Origin: Streptomyces candidus
Lineage (GTDB): Bacteria > Actinomycetota > Actinomycetes > Streptomycetales > Streptomycetaceae
Assembly (NCBI RefSeq): GCF_014207445.1
Contig: NZ_JACHEM010000003.1
Span: forward strand, 549,642 to 613,641
Direction of reading: 5' to 3'
DNA: 64,000 bases
Shown: positions 26,132-35,212 of the stretch, piece after piece
How positions within the stretch are numbered: position 1 is the first letter of the stretch
Layout of the letters: each line of letters opens with the position of its first letter
Position numbers and translations under genes: made by a program
Notes under the pieces: generated by a model
Told to the model about the DNA's origin: nothing
What the model saw: only the letters and a program-made list of their open reading frames with translations
Databases searched by the model: none

Positions 26132-27193
26132 ATGACCATCATCGACACAACAGCGGATGCTCCCGCCCCCAAGGGCCCCGCCGACGACGGCAGCGGACCG
26201 CTGCTCGACGTCCGCGACCTGCACGTGGAGTTCAAGACCCGCGACGGCATCGTCAAGGCCGTCAACGGCGTCAACTACAACGTCAGCGCAGGCGAGACCC
26301 TCGCCGTCCTCGGCGAGTCCGGGTCCGGCAAGTCCGTCACCGCGCAGGCCATCATGGGCATCCTCGACATGCCGCCCGGCCGGATCCCGCAGGGTGAGAT
26401 CCTCTTCCGCGGCCAGGACATGCTCAAGATGAGCTACGAGGAGCGCAGGAAGATCCGCGGCCGGAAGATCGCGATGATCTTCCAGGACGCGCTGTCCTCG
26501 CTGAACCCGGTGCTCTCCGTGGGCTACCAGCTCGGCGAGATGTTCCGCGTCCACCAGGGCCTGTCCAAGAAGGACGCCAAGGCCAAGGCCATCGACCTGA
26601 TGGACCGGGTGCGCATCCCCGCCGCCAAGGAGCGGGTCAACGACTACCCGCACATGTTCTCCGGCGGCATGCGCCAGCGCATCATGATCGCGATGGCGCT
26701 CGCCCTGGAGCCCGACCTGATCATCGCGGACGAGCCGACCACCGCGCTCGACGTGACCGTCCAGGCCCAGGTCATGGACCTCCTCGCGGAGCTCCAGACC
26801 GAATACAACATGGGGCTGATCCTGATCACCCACGACCTCGGCGTGGTCGCCGACGTCGCGGACAAGATCGCGGTCATGTACGCGGGCCGGATCGTGGAGA
26901 CCGCTCCGGTGCACGAGCTCTACAGCCGCCCGGCGCACCCGTACACCCGGGGACTGCTGGACTCGATCCCGCGCCTGGACCAGAAGGGCCAGGAGCTGTA
27001 CGCGATCAAGGGTCTGCCGCCCAACCTGACCCGCATTCCGCCCGGCTGTGCGTTCAACCCGCGCTGCCCCAAGGCGCAGGACATCTGCCGTACGGACATC
27101 CCCGCCCTGGTGCAGGTCACCGAGCGGGACGGCAGCGCACTGCCCGGCCGCGGCAGCGCGTGCCACTTCTGGAAGGAGCAGATCCATGGCTGA
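26132..27193 (+). CDS. Oligopeptide ABC ATPase, OppD type (operon 1)
   Basis: A 353-residue ATPase: Walker A 'GESGSGKS', Q loop '[17 protein letters not shown]', ABC signature 'FSGGMRQR', Walker B '[12 protein letters not shown]', and switch His in '[13 protein letters not shown]'. The C-terminal oligo_HPY extension has a cysteine cluster ('[14 protein letters not shown]'), as in OppD proteins that carry an iron-sulfur site. Start ATG 26132 follows GGGAGG. The 8-bp ATGGCTGA overlap couples it to OppF. It powers peptide import with OppF. Confidence 0.96.
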   Translation: MTIIDTTADAPAPKGPADDGSGPLLDVRDLHVEFKTRDGIVKAVNGVNYNVSAGETLAVLGESGSGKSVTAQAIMGILDMPPGRIPQGEILFRGQDMLKMSYEERRKIRGRKIAMIFQDALSSLNPVLSVGYQLGEMFRVHQGLSKKDAKAKAIDLMDRVRIPAAKERVNDYPHMFSGGMRQRIMIAMALALEPDLIIADEPTTALDVTVQAQVMDLLAELQTEYNMGLILITHDLGVVADVADKIAVMYAGRIVETAPVHELYSRPAHPYTRGLLDSIPRLDQKGQELYAIKGLPPNLTRIPPGCAFNPRCPKAQDICRTDIPALVQVTERDGSALPGRGSACHFWKEQIHG

Positions 27194-28337
27194 GTTCAAG
27201 AAGTCCGGCGAGGCCGTGGCCGACGCGACTCCCCGCACGACCGGTGTCGACAAGGTCGACGCGGCCACCGAGACGGCCGCCGTCGCGGCGGTCGAGAAGC
27301 CGGCCGGGCGCGGGGAGCCGATCCTCCAGGTCCGCAACCTGGTCAAGCACTTCCCGTTGACCCAGGGCATCCTCTTCAAGAAGCAGGTTGGCGCGGTCAA
27401 GGCCGTCGACGGCATCTCCTTCGACCTGTACCAGGGCGAGACCCTGGGCATCGTCGGCGAGTCCGGCTGTGGGAAGTCCACCGTCGCCAAGCTGCTGATG
27501 ACCCTGGAGACGGCCACGGCGGGCGAGGTCTTCTTCAAGGGCCAGGACATCACCAAGCTGTCCGGCAGGGCGCTCAAGGCGGTCCGCCGCAACATCCAGA
27601 TGGTCTTCCAGGACCCGTACACCTCACTGAACCCGCGCATGACGGTCGGCGACATCATCGGCGAGACCTTCGAGATCCACCCCGAGGTGGCTCCCAAGGG
27701 GGAACGCCGGCGCAAGGTGCAGGACCTCCTGGACGTCGTCGGGCTCAACCCGGAGTACATCAACCGCTACCCGCACCAGTTCTCCGGCGGTCAGCGCCAG
27801 CGCATCGGCATCGCCCGCGGCCTGGCCCTGAACCCCGAGATCATCATCTGCGACGAGCCGGTGTCCGCCCTGGACGTGTCCGTCCAGGCACAGGTCATCA
27901 ACCTGATGGAGAAGCTCCAGGACGAGTTCAACCTGTCCTACCTCTTCATCGCGCACGACCTGTCCATCGTCCGGCACATCTCCGACCGGGTCGGCGTGAT
28001 GTACCTCGGCAAGATGGCGGAGATCGGCACCGACGAGCAGATCTACGACCACCCGACGCACCCCTACACTCAGGCGCTGCTGTCCGCGGTGCCGGTGCCG
28101 GACCCGTCCGCCCGCGAGGGCCGCGAGCGCATCATCCTCACCGGCGACGTCCCCTCGCCGGCCAACCCGCCGTCGGGCTGCCGCTTCCGCACCCGCTGCT
28201 GGAAGGCCGAGGCCAAGTGCGCCGAGGAGGTGCCGCTGCTGGCGGTGCCCGAGCGGTTCAAGGGCCAGGACACCCCGGCCGCCCACGAGTCGGCGTGCCA
28301 CTTCGCCGAGGAGAAGGACGTGGTGGGCGCGGTCTGA
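27186..28337 (+). CDS. Oligopeptide ABC ATPase, OppF type (operon 1)
   Basis: A 383-residue ATPase with a 45-residue Ala/Thr-rich N-terminal extension, then '[25 protein letters not shown]', Walker A 'GESGCGKST', signature 'FSGGQRQR', Walker B '[12 protein letters not shown]' and the C-terminal oligo_HPY cysteine region ('[14 protein letters not shown]'). It forms the heterodimer with OppD. It closes operon 1; a hairpin follows. Confidence 0.96.
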   Translation: MAEFKKSGEAVADATPRTTGVDKVDAATETAAVAAVEKPAGRGEPILQVRNLVKHFPLTQGILFKKQVGAVKAVDGISFDLYQGETLGIVGESGCGKSTVAKLLMTLETATAGEVFFKGQDITKLSGRALKAVRRNIQMVFQDPYTSLNPRMTVGDIIGETFEIHPEVAPKGERRRKVQDLLDVVGLNPEYINRYPHQFSGGQRQRIGIARGLALNPEIIICDEPVSALDVSVQAQVINLMEKLQDEFNLSYLFIAHDLSIVRHISDRVGVMYLGKMAEIGTDEQIYDHPTHPYTQALLSAVPVPDPSAREGRERIILTGDVPSPANPPSGCRFRTRCWKAEAKCAEEVPLLAVPERFKGQDTPAAHESACHFAEEKDVVGAV

Positions 28338-28357
28338 CCGCGCGCCCCGCGCCTCCC

Positions 28358-28396
28358 CGCCGCCCCCGCTCCGAGTCCCTCGGGCCGGGGGCGGCG
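28358..28396 (+). terminator. Terminator after peptide operon 1
   Basis: An 11-bp perfect stem (CGCCGCCCCCG 28358-28368 with 28386-28396) and 17-nt loop lie just downstream of the OppF stop codon. Confidence 0.6.
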
Positions 28397-28456
28397 TCGT
28401 GTTCCCGTACGGTCGTATCCCTGCCGCCGTCTCCCCGCGTACGAAGAGGAGCCCTC

Positions 28457-29038
28457 GTGAGCGACGACGCGAACCGGCCGCCGCTGCCCCGCACCGAGCC
28501 CACCGGCTCCGGGCTGCGGTTGCGGATATGGACGCCGCAGGACCTGGACCCGGTTCTGCGGGGGATGAACGATGCCGCCGTGCGACGCTGGAACGCGTCC
28601 CTGCGCGAGCCGCTGGACGAGGCGGGGGCGCGGGCGTACCTGCGGTCCCGTGCCGAGGGGTGGGACCGCGGCGACGAGGCCCATTTCTGCGTCGAGGACG
28701 CCGGCACCGGCGAGGCCCTGGGCGGAGTGGGCCTGCACAAGATCGACCCCCGGCGGGGGACCGGCGGCATCGGGTACTGGGTGCTGCCCGCGGCGCGGGG
28801 CAGGGGGGTGGCCACCCGGGCGGTGGAGCTGTGCACCCGCTGGGCCTTCGAGGAGGCAGGTCTCTACCGGGTCCAGCTCGACCACGTGGTGCAGAACGAG
28901 GCGTCGTGCCGGGTCGCCGTGCGTGCGGGCTACCTGCCGGAGGGCGTCGCGCGGGGCGCGCTGCCTGCGGTCGAGCCGGACGGTCACTACGACGTGCACG
29001 TGCACGCCCGGCTGGCGACCGACCCGGCGCCCCGGTGA
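28457..29038 (+). CDS. GNAT family N-acetyltransferase
   Basis: A 193-residue RimJ/RimL-type GNAT. The acetyl-CoA loop is 'PAARGRGVATRAV', with flanking 'FEEAGLYRVQLDHVVQNEASCRVAVRAGY', the usual pattern of ribosomal-protein-alanine or small-molecule acetyltransferases. GTG 28457 follows GAGGAG. The gene is wedged between two paralogous peptide-transport operons. Whether it acts on transported peptides or is just a passenger cannot be told. Confidence 0.9.
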   Translation: MSDDANRPPLPRTEPTGSGLRLRIWTPQDLDPVLRGMNDAAVRRWNASLREPLDEAGARAYLRSRAEGWDRGDEAHFCVEDAGTGEALGGVGLHKIDPRRGTGGIGYWVLPAARGRGVATRAVELCTRWAFEEAGLYRVQLDHVVQNEASCRVAVRAGYLPEGVARGALPAVEPDGHYDVHVHARLATDPAPR

Positions 29039-29169
29039 GGCGGGCGGGCAGGGTGCGGGGCGAAGTGGCGTAATGCCGGACCGCAGATGGGTGCGGTGAA
29101 GATGCAACTGTGTCCTATCTGGGGTGGTATGAGGCCTTAAGTCGTCTTTGGGACTCTAGGAGGCACTCC

Positions 29170-30798
29170 ATGCGCGGAGCCAGGCACGCCAAGTGGGCCG
29201 CAGTCGCGACAGCCGTCGCTCTCGCCGCCACCGCATGCGGCGGCGGAGGAAGCGGCGGCGGCAGCGGTGACGCGGGCGTGCTGAGCGCGTCGTGGGGTGA
29301 CCCGCAGAACCCGCTGGAACCCGCCAACACCAACGAGGTGCAGGGCGGCAAGGTCCTGGAGATGATCTTCCGCGGCCTCAAGCGTTACAACCCGAAGACC
29401 GGCGCGGCCGAGGACATGCTCGCCGAGAAGATCGACACCACCGACTCGCAGAACTTCACCGTCACCCTCAAGGACGGCTGGACGTTCAGCAACGGCGAGA
29501 AGGTCACCGCCAAGTCCTTCGTGGACGCCTGGAACTACGGCGCACACGTCAAGAACAAGCAGAAGAACGCCCCCTTCTTCGCCTACATCGAGGGCTACGA
29601 CAAGGTCCACCCCGAAGAGGGCCAGGCCACCGCCGACACCATGTCCGGCCTGGTCGTCAAGGACGACAAGACCTTCACCGTGAAGCTCACGCAGAAGTTC
29701 TCCACCTGGCCCGAGACCCTCGGCTACGCCGCGTTCGCCCCGCTGCCGAAGGTGTTCTTCGACGACCACGACGCGTTCCTGAAGACGCCTGTCGGCAACG
29801 GCCCGTACACCGTGAAGTCGTACGACAAGGGCTCGGCGATGAGCCTGCGCAAGTGGGCCGACTACCCGGGCGACGACAAGGCGCAGAACGAGGGCGTGGA
29901 CCTCAAGGTCTACACCGACTACGGCACCGCCTACACCGACCTGACGGCCGGCAACCTCGACCTGCTGGACGACGTGCCCGCCGCCCAGCTCAAGAACGTC
30001 AAGAACGACGTCGGCGGCCGCTACCTCAACACCCCGGCCGGCATCATCCAGACGCTCGCCTTCCCCTTCTACGACGCCGACTGGAACAAGCCCGGCTCGG
30101 AGAAGGTGCGCAAGGGCCTGTCCATGGCCATCAACCGCGATCTGATCACCGACACGATCTTCGAGAAGACCCGCACCCCCGCCACCGACTGGACCTCCCC
30201 GGTGCTCGGCGAGGCGGGCGGCTACCAGGCCGGACTGTGCGGGGCGGCCTGCAAGTACAACGCGGCCGAGGCCAAGAAGCTGGTCGCCGAAGGCGGCGGC
30301 ATCCCCGGCGGCCAGATGAAGATCTCGTACAACGCGGACACCGGCTCCCACAAGGAGTGGGTCGAAGCGGTCTGCAACAGCATCAACAAGGCGCTGGGCG
30401 ACAACAAGGCCTGCGTCGGCAACCCCGTCGGCACCTTCGCCGACTACCGCAACCAGGTCACCCAGCAGAAGCTGGACGGCCCGTTCCGGGCGGGCTGGCA
30501 GATGGACTACCCGCTGATCCAGAACTTCCTGGAGCCGCTGTACGCGACGGGCGCCTCCTCCAACGACGGCAAGTGGTCCAACAAGGAGTTCGACCGCCTG
30601 CTGAAGGAGGCCAACGCGGAGCCCGACACCACGAAGGCCACCGCGAAGTTCCAGGAGGCCGAGAAGGTCGTCGCCGAGGAGATGGCCGCCATCCCGCTCT
30701 GGTACCAGAACGGCTCCGCCGCCTACTCCGAGCGCACCTCGAACGTGGCGCTGAACCCGTTCAGCATCCCGGTCTACAACGAGGTCAAGGTCGGCTGA
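29170..30798 (+). CDS. Oligopeptide ABC transporter binding lipoprotein (operon 2)
   Basis: A 542-residue SBP_bac_5 lipoprotein with lipobox 'AATAC' (C23), starting 'MRGARHAKWAAVATAVALA' like its operon 1 paralogue and of identical length. Core motifs are 'LEPANTNEVQGGKVLEMIFRGL', 'LKDGWTFSNGEKVTAKSFVDAWNYG', 'PVGNGPYTVKSYD' and 'GLSMAINRDLITDTI'. The ligand pocket residues differ enough that substrate range may have diverged. AGGAGG at 29159-29164 gives a strong ribosome site. Unlike operon 1, the permease follows after only 49 bp. Confidence 0.95.
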   Translation: MRGARHAKWAAVATAVALAATACGGGGSGGGSGDAGVLSASWGDPQNPLEPANTNEVQGGKVLEMIFRGLKRYNPKTGAAEDMLAEKIDTTDSQNFTVTLKDGWTFSNGEKVTAKSFVDAWNYGAHVKNKQKNAPFFAYIEGYDKVHPEEGQATADTMSGLVVKDDKTFTVKLTQKFSTWPETLGYAAFAPLPKVFFDDHDAFLKTPVGNGPYTVKSYDKGSAMSLRKWADYPGDDKAQNEGVDLKVYTDYGTAYTDLTAGNLDLLDDVPAAQLKNVKNDVGGRYLNTPAGIIQTLAFPFYDADWNKPGSEKVRKGLSMAINRDLITDTIFEKTRTPATDWTSPVLGEAGGYQAGLCGAACKYNAAEAKKLVAEGGGIPGGQMKISYNADTGSHKEWVEAVCNSINKALGDNKACVGNPVGTFADYRNQVTQQKLDGPFRAGWQMDYPLIQNFLEPLYATGASSNDGKWSNKEFDRLLKEANAEPDTTKATAKFQEAEKVVAEEMAAIPLWYQNGSAAYSERTSNVALNPFSIPVYNEVKVG

Positions 30799-30847
30799 CG
30801 CCCGCCCAGGCCCAGTCGACCCGTCACGACGACCACGGGAGCCCTTC

Positions 30848-31771
30848 ATGGGACGTTATGTGATCCGGCGTCTGCTCCAGATGATCCCGGTCTTCTTCGG
30901 CGCCACGCTGCTGATCTTCCTGATGGTCAACGTCATGGGCGACCCCGTCTCGGGGCTGTGCGGCGACCGCACCTGCGACCCGGCGACCACCGCACAGCTC
31001 AAGGCGGACTTCGGCCTCGACAAGCCGGTCTGGCAGCAATACCTGACCTACATGGGAAACCTGTTCACCGGCGACTTCGGCAAGGCCTTCAACGGCCAGC
31101 AGGTCACCGAACTGATGGGCACCGCCTTCCCCGTCACCGCCCGCCTCACCCTGGTGGCGATCGTCTTCGAGATCGTCCTGGGCATCAGCCTCGGCGTCCT
31201 CACCGGGCTCCGCCGGGGCCGCCCCGTCGACAGCGGGGTCCTGATCCTCACCCTCGTCGTCATCTCCGTCCCCACCTTCGTCACCGGTCTGCTGCTCCAG
31301 CTGCTGCTCGGCGTGAAGTGGGGACTCATCAAGCCGGCCGTCTCCCCGGCCGCCACGGTCGACGAACTCCTCGTCCCCGGACTCGTGCTGGCGTCCGTCT
31401 CGCTGGCATACGTCACCCGCCTCACCCGCACCTCGGTCGCCGAGAACGCCCGCGCCGACTACGTGCGCACCGCCGTCGCCAAGGGGCTGCCGCGCCGCCG
31501 GATCATCACCCGGCACCTGCTGCGCAACTCGCTGATCCCCGTCGTCACCTTCATCGGTACCGACATCGGCGCCCTGATGGGCGGCGCGATCGTCACCGAG
31601 CGCATCTTCAACATCCACGGCGTCGGCTACCAGCTCTACCAGGGCATCGTCCGGCAGAGCTCGCAGACCGTCGTCGGCTTCGTGACCGTCCTGGTGCTGG
31701 TCTTCCTGGTGGCGAACCTGATCGTCGACCTCTTGTACGCCGTTCTCGACCCGAGGATCCGGTATGCCTGA
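30848..31771 (+). CDS. Oligopeptide ABC permease, OppB type (operon 2)
   Basis: A 307-residue six-helix permease starting 'MGRYVIRRLLQMIPVFFGATLLIF'. The EAA loop is 'YVRTAVAKGLPRRRIITRHLLRNSLIPVV', nearly the same as its operon 1 paralogue. A short insertion with two cysteines ('GLCGDRTCDPAT') near residue 40 is specific to this copy. It overlaps the OppC gene by 8 bp. Confidence 0.95.
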   Translation: MGRYVIRRLLQMIPVFFGATLLIFLMVNVMGDPVSGLCGDRTCDPATTAQLKADFGLDKPVWQQYLTYMGNLFTGDFGKAFNGQQVTELMGTAFPVTARLTLVAIVFEIVLGISLGVLTGLRRGRPVDSGVLILTLVVISVPTFVTGLLLQLLLGVKWGLIKPAVSPAATVDELLVPGLVLASVSLAYVTRLTRTSVAENARADYVRTAVAKGLPRRRIITRHLLRNSLIPVVTFIGTDIGALMGGAIVTERIFNIHGVGYQLYQGIVRQSSQTVVGFVTVLVLVFLVANLIVDLLYAVLDPRIRYA

Positions 31772-32768
31772 GCCCACGACCCCGCAGAACCCGCAGGGGC
31801 GCAATCCCCACGACGAGGGCGCGATCTCCGCGCTCGGCGGCTCCGGCGGAGCCATGGATCTCGCGGTCGCCGAGGGCGCGAGCCTGGAGAAGCCGCCGAA
31901 GCCCGGCCGGAGCGGCGGCGACCGGGCCCGCAGCCTGTGGTCCGACGCCTGGCACGACCTGCGCCGCAACCCGGTCTTCCTGGTGTCCGGACTGATCATC
32001 GCGTTCCTGGTGTTCATCTCGCTGTGGCCGTCGGCGATCGCGTCCGGCGACCCGCTCGCCTGCGACCTCGCCAAGGCCCAGCAGGGCTCCCAGCCCGGCC
32101 ACCCCTTCGGCTTCAACGGGCAGGGCTGCGACGTCTACACGCGCACGGTCTACGGGGCCAGGGCCTCGGTCACCGTCGGCGTCTGCGCCACCCTCGGGGT
32201 CGCCCTGCTCGGCAGCCTCCTCGGCGGGCTCGCGGGCTTCTTCGGCGGGTGGTTCGACTCGCTGCTCTCCCGCATCACAGACGTCTTCTTCGCGATCCCC
32301 GTCGTCCTCGGCGGTCTGGTCTTCCTGTCCGTGGTCCCCGGCACCACCGTGTGGCCCGTCATCACCTTCATCGTTCTCCTCGGCTGGCCGCAGATCGCCC
32401 GTATCGCCCGCGGCTCCGTCATCACCGCCAAACAGAACGACTACGTGCAGGCGGCCCGTGCGCTCGGCGCGGGCAACTCCCGGATGCTGCTGCGGCACAT
32501 CACCCCGAACGCCATCGCCCCGGTCATCGTCGTCGCCACCATCGCGCTCGGCACGTACATCGCGCTGGAGGCGACCCTGTCGTATCTCGGCGTCGGCCTG
32601 AAGGCCCCCACCGTCTCCTGGGGCATCGACATCTCCTCCGCCTCGGGTTACGTCCGCAACGCGCCCCACATGCTGCTGTGGCCGGCCGGTGCGCTCGCCC
32701 TCACGGTGCTCGCGTTCATCATGCTCGGCGACGCGGTGCGCGACGCCCTCGACCCCAAGCTGCGATAG
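31764..32768 (+). CDS. Oligopeptide ABC permease, OppC type (operon 2)
   Basis: A 334-residue permease with a longer cytoplasmic N-terminus (about 1-60) than the operon 1 copy, then 'SLWSDAWHDLRRNPVFLVSGLIIAF'. The EAA loop is 'YVQAARALGAGNSRMLLRHITPNAIAPVI', followed by 'EATLSYLGVGLKAPTVSWG'. A periplasmic loop has two Cys ('ACDLAKAQQ', 'GQGCDVYTRTVYG'). It pairs with the OppB of operon 2. Confidence 0.95.
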   Translation: MPEPTTPQNPQGRNPHDEGAISALGGSGGAMDLAVAEGASLEKPPKPGRSGGDRARSLWSDAWHDLRRNPVFLVSGLIIAFLVFISLWPSAIASGDPLACDLAKAQQGSQPGHPFGFNGQGCDVYTRTVYGARASVTVGVCATLGVALLGSLLGGLAGFFGGWFDSLLSRITDVFFAIPVVLGGLVFLSVVPGTTVWPVITFIVLLGWPQIARIARGSVITAKQNDYVQAARALGAGNSRMLLRHITPNAIAPVIVVATIALGTYIALEATLSYLGVGLKAPTVSWGIDISSASGYVRNAPHMLLWPAGALALTVLAFIMLGDAVRDALDPKLR

Positions 32769-32782
32769 AGGGTGCTGCTGAC

Positions 32783-33757
32783 ATGCTGCTCGAAGTACGC
32801 GACCTGCACGTGGAGTTCAAAACCCGGGACGGCATCGCCAAAGCCGTCAACGGAGTCAACTACAGCGTCGACGAGGGCGAGACGCTCGCCGTGCTCGGCG
32901 AGTCCGGATCCGGCAAGTCCGTCACCGCCCAGGCCGTCATGGGCATTCTCGACATGCCGCCCGGCCGCATCCCCCGGGGCGAGATCCTCTTCGAGGGCCA
33001 GGACGTCCTGAAACTCAAGGAGGACCGGCGGCGGAAGATCCGCGGCGCGGGCATGGCCATGATCTTCCAGGACGCGCTGTCCTCCCTGAACCCGGTCCTC
33101 TCCGTCGGCGAGCAGCTCGGCGAGATGTTCGTCGTCCACCGCGGCATGTCGAAGAAGGACTCCCGGGCGAAGGCCGTCGAACTGATGGAGCGGGTACGCA
33201 TCCCCGCCGCGAAGGAACGGGTCGGCCAGTACCCGCACCAGTTCTCCGGCGGCATGCGCCAGCGCATCATGATCGCGATGGCGCTCGCGCTGGAACCGAA
33301 GCTGATCATCGCGGACGAGCCGACCACCGCGCTCGACGTGACCGTCCAGGCCCAGGTCATGGACCTGCTCGCGGAACTCCAGCGCGAACTGCACATGGGC
33401 CTCATCCTCATCACCCACGACCTGGGCGTGGTCGCCGACGTCGCGGACAAGATCGCCGTCATGTACGCGGGCCGCATCGTGGAGACCGCCCCGGTCCACG
33501 ACATCTACCGCAACCCCGCCCACCCGTACACCAAGGGCCTGCTGGAGTCGATCCCGCGCCTGGACCAGAAGGGCCAGGAGCTGTACGCGATCAAGGGCCT
33601 GCCGCCCAACCTCCTGAACATCCCGCCGGGCTGCGCCTTCAACCCGCGCTGCCCGAGGGCCCAGGACGTCTGCCGCACCCATGTGCCGCCGCTGTACGAC
33701 GTGGCCGCGGGCCGTCAGAGCGCCTGCCACTTCTGGAAGGAGACGCTCGATGGCTGA
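32783..33757 (+). CDS. Oligopeptide ABC ATPase, OppD type (operon 2)
   Basis: A 324-residue ATPase that starts directly at the nucleotide-binding domain ('[17 protein letters not shown]'), lacking the 27-residue N-terminal extension of its operon 1 paralogue. Walker A 'GESGSGKS', signature 'FSGGMRQR', Walker B '[12 protein letters not shown]' and the cysteine-rich C-terminus ('[14 protein letters not shown]') are present. The ATGGCTGA overlap couples it to OppF. Confidence 0.96.
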   Translation: MLLEVRDLHVEFKTRDGIAKAVNGVNYSVDEGETLAVLGESGSGKSVTAQAVMGILDMPPGRIPRGEILFEGQDVLKLKEDRRRKIRGAGMAMIFQDALSSLNPVLSVGEQLGEMFVVHRGMSKKDSRAKAVELMERVRIPAAKERVGQYPHQFSGGMRQRIMIAMALALEPKLIIADEPTTALDVTVQAQVMDLLAELQRELHMGLILITHDLGVVADVADKIAVMYAGRIVETAPVHDIYRNPAHPYTKGLLESIPRLDQKGQELYAIKGLPPNLLNIPPGCAFNPRCPRAQDVCRTHVPPLYDVAAGRQSACHFWKETLDG

Positions 33758-34880
33758 GATCATCCGAACCTCCCCCCACGCGCGGGCGGAGCACGAGGAG
33801 GCGGGCGCCACCGAGGCCGGGGCGTGGGCCGTTCCGGTTGACCCCGCGACCGGCGGCGGCGAGACCATCCTGGAAGTCCGTGACCTGGTCAAGCACTACC
33901 CCCTCACGCAGGGCATCATGCGCAGGAAGCAGGTCGGCGCGGTCAAGGCCGTCGACGGCGTCTCCTTCGACCTCGGCGCGGGGGAGACGCTCGGCATCGT
34001 CGGGGAGTCCGGCTGCGGCAAGTCGACCGTCGCCAAGATGCTCGTCCAGCTGGAACAGCCCACCGCGGGCGCCATCCGCTACAAGGGCGAGGACATCACC
34101 AAGCTGTCCGGCAGGGCGCTCAAGGCGGTCCGCCGCAACATCCAGATGGTCTTCCAGGACCCGTACACCTCGCTGAACCCGCGCATGACGGTCGGCGACA
34201 TCATCGGCGAGCCGTACGAGATCCACCCGGAGGTCGCACCCAAGGGCAGCCGCCGGCGCAAGGTGCAGGACCTCCTGGACGTCGTCGGGCTCAACCCCGA
34301 GTACATCAACCGCTACCCGCACCAGTTCTCCGGCGGTCAGCGCCAGCGCATCGGCATCGCCCGCGGCCTGGCCCTCAACCCCGAGATCATCGTCGCCGAC
34401 GAACCCGTCTCCGCCCTCGACGTGTCCGTCCAGGCCCAGGTCATCAACCTGCTCGACGGCCTCCAGCAGGAGTTCAACCTCTCGTACCTCTTCATCGCGC
34501 ACGACCTGTCCATCGTCCGGCACATCTCCGACCGGGTCGGCGTGATGTATCTGGGCCGCATCGTCGAGATCGGCACCGACACCGAGATCTACGAACACCC
34601 CACCCACCCCTACACGCAGGCGCTGCTGTCCGCCGTCCCCGTCCCGGACCCCACGGCGCGCGAGCACCGCGAGCGGATCATTCTCACCGGCGACGTTCCC
34701 TCGCCCGCCAACCCGCCCTCGGGCTGCCGGTTCCGCACCCGCTGCTGGAAGGCGCAGGAGAGGTGTGCGCAGGAGGTGCCGCTGCTCGCGGTGCCGAGCG
34801 TCTTCCGGGGCGTGGACACCCCGGCGGCGCACGACTCGGCATGCCACTTCGCCGAGGAGAAGGCGGTCGTACCGCACTGA
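33750..34880 (+). CDS. Oligopeptide ABC ATPase, OppF type (operon 2)
   Basis: A 376-residue ATPase, highly similar to the operon 1 OppF through the core: '[25 protein letters not shown]', Walker A 'GESGCGKST', signature 'FSGGQRQR', Walker B '[12 protein letters not shown]' and '[14 protein letters not shown]'. Its N-terminal extension is unrelated to that of the paralogue. It ends operon 2, followed by a perfect inverted repeat. Confidence 0.96.
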   Translation: MAEIIRTSPHARAEHEEAGATEAGAWAVPVDPATGGGETILEVRDLVKHYPLTQGIMRRKQVGAVKAVDGVSFDLGAGETLGIVGESGCGKSTVAKMLVQLEQPTAGAIRYKGEDITKLSGRALKAVRRNIQMVFQDPYTSLNPRMTVGDIIGEPYEIHPEVAPKGSRRRKVQDLLDVVGLNPEYINRYPHQFSGGQRQRIGIARGLALNPEIIVADEPVSALDVSVQAQVINLLDGLQQEFNLSYLFIAHDLSIVRHISDRVGVMYLGRIVEIGTDTEIYEHPTHPYTQALLSAVPVPDPTAREHRERIILTGDVPSPANPPSGCRFRTRCWKAQERCAQEVPLLAVPSVFRGVDTPAAHDSACHFAEEKAVVPH

Positions 34881-34893
34881 AGCGGCGGGGATA

Positions 34894-34940
34894 CGGGCGG
34901 GCGCCCGCAACAAAACGGTGAGGGGGCGGGCGCCCGCCCG
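34894..34940 (+). terminator. Terminator after peptide operon 2
   Basis: A perfect 15-bp inverted repeat (34894-34908 with 34926-34940) encloses a 17-nt A-rich loop. The right arm could also pair with 34958-34967, so two mutually exclusive hairpins are possible. The remaining gap to 35212 shows no gene. Confidence 0.7.
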
Positions 34941-35212
34941 CACCCGACAGCGGGGTACGGGCGGGCGACGGCGCTCCGAGCGGGGCTCTGTACGCGGACC
35001 TGTAACAGCGGGGCAACCGGGCCGACCCGCCGCCGATATACGTACGCGCGAAGCTGGACCGCGTGCGGCCGTGCGGGTGCCGTGGACCGGCCGGGGCGAA
35101 GCAATGCGCTCCGGCCGGTCGCCCCCCGCCCGTCGCACCACGTCCCCCCGGGGCGGTGCGGCCGAACCTGGTCCTCTTGTTCAACTCCCGTACCACGGGG
35201 GAGCATTCACCC

